Positions 7,214-9,555 of a DNA stretch of 9,555 nt are shown here, piece after piece (the stretch's first letter is position 1; each line of letters opens with the position of its first letter). Made by a program: the position numbers and the translations under genes. The DNA is taken from positions 1 to 9,555 of the forward strand of contig JAEWKB010000318.1 in the NCBI GenBank assembly GCA_023386255.1, in the 5' to 3' direction. Source of the stretch: Bacteroidota bacterium. GTDB taxonomy: Bacteria > Bacteroidota > Bacteroidia > Flavobacteriales > Flavobacteriaceae. Under the pieces are notes generated by a model. It saw only the letters and a list, made by a program, of their open reading frames with translations. It was not told where the DNA came from and ran no database searches.

Positions 7214-8381
7214 GGATTTTTTTGCGGTGGAAGGCGGTTAACACGAAATAACCCCCAACACCAAATAATACTGCAGCCACCAATGCAAGTATGATACTGC
7301 CGGTAAGGTACTGCACAATGTTGTGCTTTATGGCATCAACGCCTGATTCATGCTCATGCACTTCGCCACTGCCTGTTATTAAAGAACCTGTTTTGAGGGA
7401 TAAGTATATTATAACGGGAATCATCGGCGGAATGCTGATATTGGAGAATGTAAATGCTATAAGCTTATTGAGGCGGAACACATAGGCCAGAAACAGTACC
7501 AGCGCTGTCTGGAAACCCCATGCCGGAGCTATACCTATAAACACACCCAGGGCTATAGACATGGCTTTTTTAGAGCTGCTGTCTTCATGCTCCATTACAT
7601 TTTCTATAAAAAATCGTTTAAAGCCTTTTTTTTTAAAGCTCAATATAAAGTTTCGGGGCTTTATGTACAGCAGGCTGATGATAACCAACACGGTATTAAG
7701 GATACTTATGCGCGTGAAATCTTTAAAAGGCCTGAAATGCGACACCCTTTCGCTCATATCATACAGCACCTTTACCGGTATGTTCTTTACGGGCACGCCC
7801 TTCCATGCTGTGCGTACAATTACTTCAATTTCGTACTCAAATTTATTAGTGTAGGATTTTAGAGGAATTTTGTTCAACGGGTAGAGACGGTAGCCGGACT
7901 GTGTATCCTGTAACTTAATTCCTGTTTCAAACCAGAACCAAAAGTTAGAAAATTTGTTCCCGAAGCTGCTTTTTTTAGGAACGCCTTCCTGCTCCATATT
8001 ACGGCTGCCTATAAGCAGTGCCTCTCCTTCAGCTTCCAGCACATCTATAAAAGCAGGCAGGTCATCCGGGAAATGCTGGCCGTCAGAATCTATGGTAATC
8101 GCATACTCATATCCGACATCTCTTGCCACAGTAAAGCCTGTTTGCAAAGCTATACCCTTACCCTTATTAACAGGCTGGTGTACCTGCATAATTTGTGGAT
8201 AGTGCTGAAGTATTTGTGGTGTGGAATCGGTAGAGCCATCATTAACAATAATAATATTGCCTGTATATTGCAGCACACCATCAATTACTCTTTTTAAAGT
8301 CTTATGATTATTATACGTTGGTATAATAACACATACTTTAAAAAGGCTAAATTTATTATAATAATGTGGCGCAGTGTCCAT
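7200..8381 (-). CDS. Family 2 glycosyltransferase with C-terminal membrane DUF2062 domain
   Basis: A 393-residue fusion. Residues ~15-240 are a GT-A fold family 2 glycosyltransferase of the dolichyl-phosphate mannose synthase kind: KVCVIIPTYNN opens the fold, NDGSTD (47-52) is the nucleotide-sugar loop, D98-S-D100 is the metal-binding DXD motif, and QDTQSGYRLYP (158-168) is the acceptor-side loop. Residues ~250-390 are a DUF2062 domain with hydrophobic helices (SIALGVFIGIAPAWGFQTAL, then LIAFTFSNISIPPMIPVIIY, and a last helix at ~360-384), which should anchor it in the inner membrane. Members commonly move a sugar to a polyprenyl-phosphate carrier; donor and acceptor here are unknown. The ATG at 8381 is the only ATG before the GT motif and lies about 30 nt after a good promoter. 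Its stop overlaps the exporter start by 14 nt. An A9 tract encodes Lys250-252 at the domain junction. Confidence 0.92.
   Translation of the reverse strand: MDTAPHYYNKFSLFKVCVIIPTYNNHKTLKRVIDGVLQYTGNIIIVNDGSTDSTPQILQHYPQIMQVHQPVNKGKGIALQTGFTVARDVGYEYAITIDSDGQHFPDDLPAFIDVLEAEGEALLIGSRNMEQEGVPKKSSFGNKFSNFWFWFETGIKLQDTQSGYRLYPLNKIPLKSYTNKFEYEIEVIVRTAWKGVPVKNIPVKVLYDMSERVSHFRPFKDFTRISILNTVLVIISLLYIKPRNFILSFKKKGFKRFFIENVMEHEDSSSKKAMSIALGVFIGIAPAWGFQTALVLFLAYVFRLNKLIAFTFSNISIPPMIPVIIYLSLKTGSLITGSGEVHEHESGVDAIKHNIVQYLTGSIILALVAAVLFGVGGYFVLTAFHRKKIHGNA
7626..7634 (-). other. A9 homopolymer tract at the glycosyltransferase/DUF2062 junction
   Basis: On the coding strand the tract reads AGC TTT AAA AAA AAA GGC and encodes Lys250-Lys252. 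Shifting by one base in either direction meets a stop almost at once: one extra A gives AAA AAA AAA AGG CTT TAA, and one fewer A gives AAA AAA AAG GCT TTA AAC GAT TTT TTA TAG. Either event would leave an intact glycosyltransferase domain without the membrane part. The tract is directly visible; whether it slips in vivo is unknown, and lysine codon runs can arise by chance in A-rich genes. Confidence 0.5.
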
Positions 8382-8411
8382 TACAGTGATAGCTCTTTAA
8401 AGATGGGTCTG

Positions 8412-8442
8412 CAAAGATACTTTTTAATTTTACTCAGGCAAA
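8412..8442 (-). promoter_or_regulatory. Bacteroidota-type promoter before the glycosyltransferase gene
   Basis: In the 81-nt gap between the small exported protein and the glycosyltransferase, the minus strand reads TTTG (8442-8439), a 19-nt spacer, then TATCTTTG (8419-8412). This matches the known Bacteroidota sigma-ABfr consensus (TTTG near -33 and TAnnTTTG near -7) at every fixed position and with a spacing in the usual range. The start of transcription would fall near 8405, giving a leader of about 25 nt before the ATG at 8381. It is the only gap in the window long enough for a promoter with such a match, and would give the glycosyltransferase-to-ligase genes their own transcript. Confidence 0.72.
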
Positions 8443-8462
8443 CTTCTTTACCTGCACCGCCA

Positions 8463-8951
8463 TTATTTAAAAGCTGCCTTCTCTTCTTTGGTAAAAGAAG
8501 AAGACATCTTAACAAAATTGCGGGTAAATTCCTTGAGGTCGGCCTGCTGTTTGTTGTAATGCTTGATAAGAAAAGCTTTATCCTCTCCAATCTTTTTATT
8601 GTAGCCGGTAATGCGCGGGGCATTTTCCTGTATGTTAAGCCTTATAAGGCGCACCTCATAATTATCAGCATCTTTAGCCACTGTATTTTCAAGCAGTGTA
8701 GCGCCTTTGGTAAAAAGGTTCTTTTTGGTAAGCAGCCCGCTTGCGTACTTAGCCTTTAAGGTTATGGCCGCGGCCTTATACGCCACCATAGTAAAATCCT
8801 TGCTATTGTCATCAACCTTTTCCAGCATGGTGTGCAGCTGCTCGGCGGCCTGTTCTGATGTAGATGCGCTTATATACTTTTGCCTTATACTTGCCAAATC
8901 CGGCAAAGCCGCTACAAATAAAATGGATAGGAATAAACTAATTAGCTTCAT
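8463..8951 (-). CDS. Small exported helical protein of unknown function
   Basis: A 162-residue protein I cannot assign to a characterised family. A short basic start followed by a hydrophobic stretch (MKLISLFLSILFVAALPDLA) is a probable Sec signal peptide, cut around residues 15-20; no lipobox Cys is present, so it should be soluble in the periplasm. The mature part is rich in Ala, Lys and Glu and looks fully helical, perhaps a TPR-like hairpin array: helix-prone blocks lie at ~22-45, ~53-70, ~76-92, ~97-108 and ~120-162. The motif EVRLIRLNIQENAPRITGYN (99-118) looks like the family's conserved core and resembles, from memory, uncharacterised proteins of flavobacterial pigment clusters. It starts 46 nt after the dehydratase stop and is followed by the internal promoter, so it ends the upstream transcription block. 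A periplasmic accessory role in pigment-lipid handling is a guess from context. Confidence 0.8.
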   Translation of the reverse strand: MKLISLFLSILFVAALPDLASIRQKYISASTSEQAAEQLHTMLEKVDDNSKDFTMVAYKAAAITLKAKYASGLLTKKNLFTKGATLLENTVAKDADNYEVRLIRLNIQENAPRITGYNKKIGEDKAFLIKHYNKQQADLKEFTRNFVKMSSSFTKEEKAAFK

Positions 8952-8997
8952 GGCTTATCTTTTGTAGTATGAATTTGGCAAATACTGTGCTAAAAAC

Positions 8998-9369
8998 CTA
9001 ATTACGACGGTAATTACAACTTAATTTTAACGCAACCGTGTCTTCAAAACAAGTGGTATTCTTCACCTTCACGGTTCCGTCTTCAGTTTCTGTAATATCA
9101 AGCTCAACCTTTAGCTCAGGTGTGGCTTCAGGATTGATAAGGGCCATAAACTTAACATTACTTGCTGTTTTCATAACCAGTTTCGAACCTGTTATTTGCT
9201 GTGTTAGCTCCTTTATTATCTGCATCATGCACACACCCGGCGTAACCGGGTTGCCCGGAAAATGTCCTTTAAAAACATCATGGGCAGGATTAAGAGTTAT
9301 ATGTGCCAAATATTTTTGTGCGTCTGTCTGGTTAAGCGACTGCACTTTGTAAAAATCTGTTAAAAGCAT
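8998..9369 (-). CDS. Hotdog-fold 3-hydroxyacyl-ACP dehydratase, FabZ/ApeI-like
   Basis: A 123-residue single-domain hotdog protein, slightly shorter than housekeeping FabZ (about 140-150 residues). The signature FKGHFPGNPVTPGVCMMQ (33-50) matches the FabZ/FabA active-site region, with the catalytic His at H36 and the PG turn at 44-45. The position 14 residues after the His, which is Glu in FabZ and Asp in FabA, is Gln50 here. The rest (SNVKFMALINPEATPELKV, then TVKVKNTTCFEDTVALKL) fits the outer strands of the fold. The family removes water from 3-hydroxyacyl-ACP to make a trans-2-enoyl chain; repeated without enoyl reduction this builds a polyene, as in aryl polyene synthesis. The ATG at 9369 lies 9 nt after the upstream outer-membrane gene stop. 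It could instead be a non-catalytic partner subunit; cytoplasmic, no signal peptide. Confidence 0.88.
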   Translation of the reverse strand: MLLTDFYKVQSLNQTDAQKYLAHITLNPAHDVFKGHFPGNPVTPGVCMMQIIKELTQQITGSKLVMKTASNVKFMALINPEATPELKVELDITETEDGTVKVKNTTCFEDTVALKLSCNYRRN

Positions 9370-9378
9370 GTACTAAAA

Positions 9379-9555
9379 TTAAAATGAATAAGAAACACCA
9401 AGCTGGAGTACTGAGTTCAGGATAACATCGTCATAATTACCGTTGTCATCATCATCATAGTAATCATCGTCTTCATAATTGCCGAAGATATCCAGAAGCC
9501 CAAGTTTATAGCGTGCCTCCACAGTAAGTCCCATAGGGAATGTATAGCCTATACC
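9379..9555 (-). CDS. Outer-membrane beta-barrel protein, C-terminal 58 residues (5' end beyond window)
   Basis: An open frame enters from the right edge and ends in TAA (9381-9379), giving 58 residues. It starts GIGYTFPMGLTVEARYKLGL, a pattern of alternating polar and hydrophobic residues typical of barrel strands, and ends LNSVLQLGVSYSF. A terminal Phe at the end of an amphipathic strand is the usual recognition signal for BAM-dependent insertion in the outer membrane. Between the last two strands lies a very acidic loop (EDDDYYDDDDNGNYDD, about residues 28-43), expected to face the outside. The stop is 9 nt before the dehydratase ATG, so the two genes are probably co-transcribed. I cannot name the family from so short a piece; it resembles the small porin-like beta-barrel proteins common in Bacteroidota. 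Confidence 0.8.
   Translation of the reverse strand, partial: GIGYTFPMGLTVEARYKLGLLDIFGNYEDDDYYDDDDNGNYDDVILNSVLQLGVSYSF

Noticed and set aside
8437..8452. Imperfect inverted repeat (GGCAAA / TTTACC) as a terminator after the exported-protein gene
   Set aside because: The stem is six pairs with a mismatch, has a four-base loop and no following U-run in the direction of transcription; it overlaps the -33 promoter element instead.
8381..8623. An 80-codon minus-strand open frame overlapping the end of the exported-protein gene and the promoter gap
   Set aside because: It is another frame of the 8463-8951 gene, with a Leu/Arg/Lys-rich random-looking translation; the 162-residue frame has a signal peptide and coherent composition.
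8304..8759. A 151-codon open frame on the plus strand opposite the glycosyltransferase start and small exported gene
   Set aside because: It lies antisense to two well-supported genes and across the promoter, and its translation shows no domain or family pattern.
8998..9369. Housekeeping FabZ of fatty-acid synthesis
   Set aside because: It is short, lacks the catalytic Glu, and sits with pigment and export genes rather than with lpx or fab genes.
1..9555. CRISPR arrays, tRNA/rRNA genes, insertion sequences or prophage genes
   Set aside because: No spaced direct repeats, tRNA-like cloverleaf, transposase motifs or terminal inverted repeats were seen on either strand; coding density is almost complete.

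Overview
All eight recognisable genes (two of them cut by the window edges) lie on the minus strand in one tightly packed block, so transcription runs from position 9555 towards position 1. The organism looks like a member of Bacteroidota, most likely Flavobacteriia. Reasons: an exact Bacteroidota-type promoter (TTTG, 19-nt spacer, TATCTTTG), A-rich leaders with few Shine-Dalgarno sites, and protein families characteristic of flavobacterial pigment clusters. GC content looks like roughly 40-45% by eye, which is high for typical Flavobacterium, so I do not name a genus.

In order of transcription the layout is: the C-terminal end of an outer-membrane beta-barrel protein (9379-9555); a small hotdog-fold 3-hydroxyacyl-ACP dehydratase (8998-9369); a small exported protein of unknown function (8463-8951); an 81-nt gap holding an internal promoter; a family 2 glycosyltransferase fused to a membrane DUF2062 domain (7200-8381); a 1228-residue MMPL exporter fused to a PlsC-type acyltransferase and a C-terminal Rossmann-like domain (3527-7213); a CrtI/retinol-saturase-like FAD oxidoreductase with a GTG start (2020-3543); a lipoprotein of the C45 autoproteolytic acyltransferase family (348-2015); and the first ~115 residues of a PaaK-like AMP-forming acyl ligase (1-346). 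From the glycosyltransferase onward, genes overlap by 14-17 nt or are separated by 1-4 nt, so they are probably translationally coupled.

This gene set matches the transport and tailoring half of an aryl polyene or flexirubin-type pigment cluster. The likely scheme is: an aryl acid is activated by the ligase; a type II FAS-like system (ketosynthases and ACP expected outside the window) extends it, with the hotdog protein as dehydratase; the FAD enzyme may modify the polyene; the PlsC domain attaches the acyl chain to a lipid or glycerol-like acceptor and the MMPL part moves the product out; and the periplasmic C45 lipoprotein could make or break an acyl bond afterwards. The resorcinol-forming genes that would separate flexirubin from a plain aryl polyene are not in this window, so that distinction is open.

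The points most worth following up are the Gln in place of the second catalytic acid in the dehydratase, the three-part exporter/acyltransferase fusion, the C45 lipoprotein as a candidate ester-forming enzyme, and an A9 tract exactly at the glycosyltransferase/DUF2062 junction where any slippage would release the soluble domain alone.
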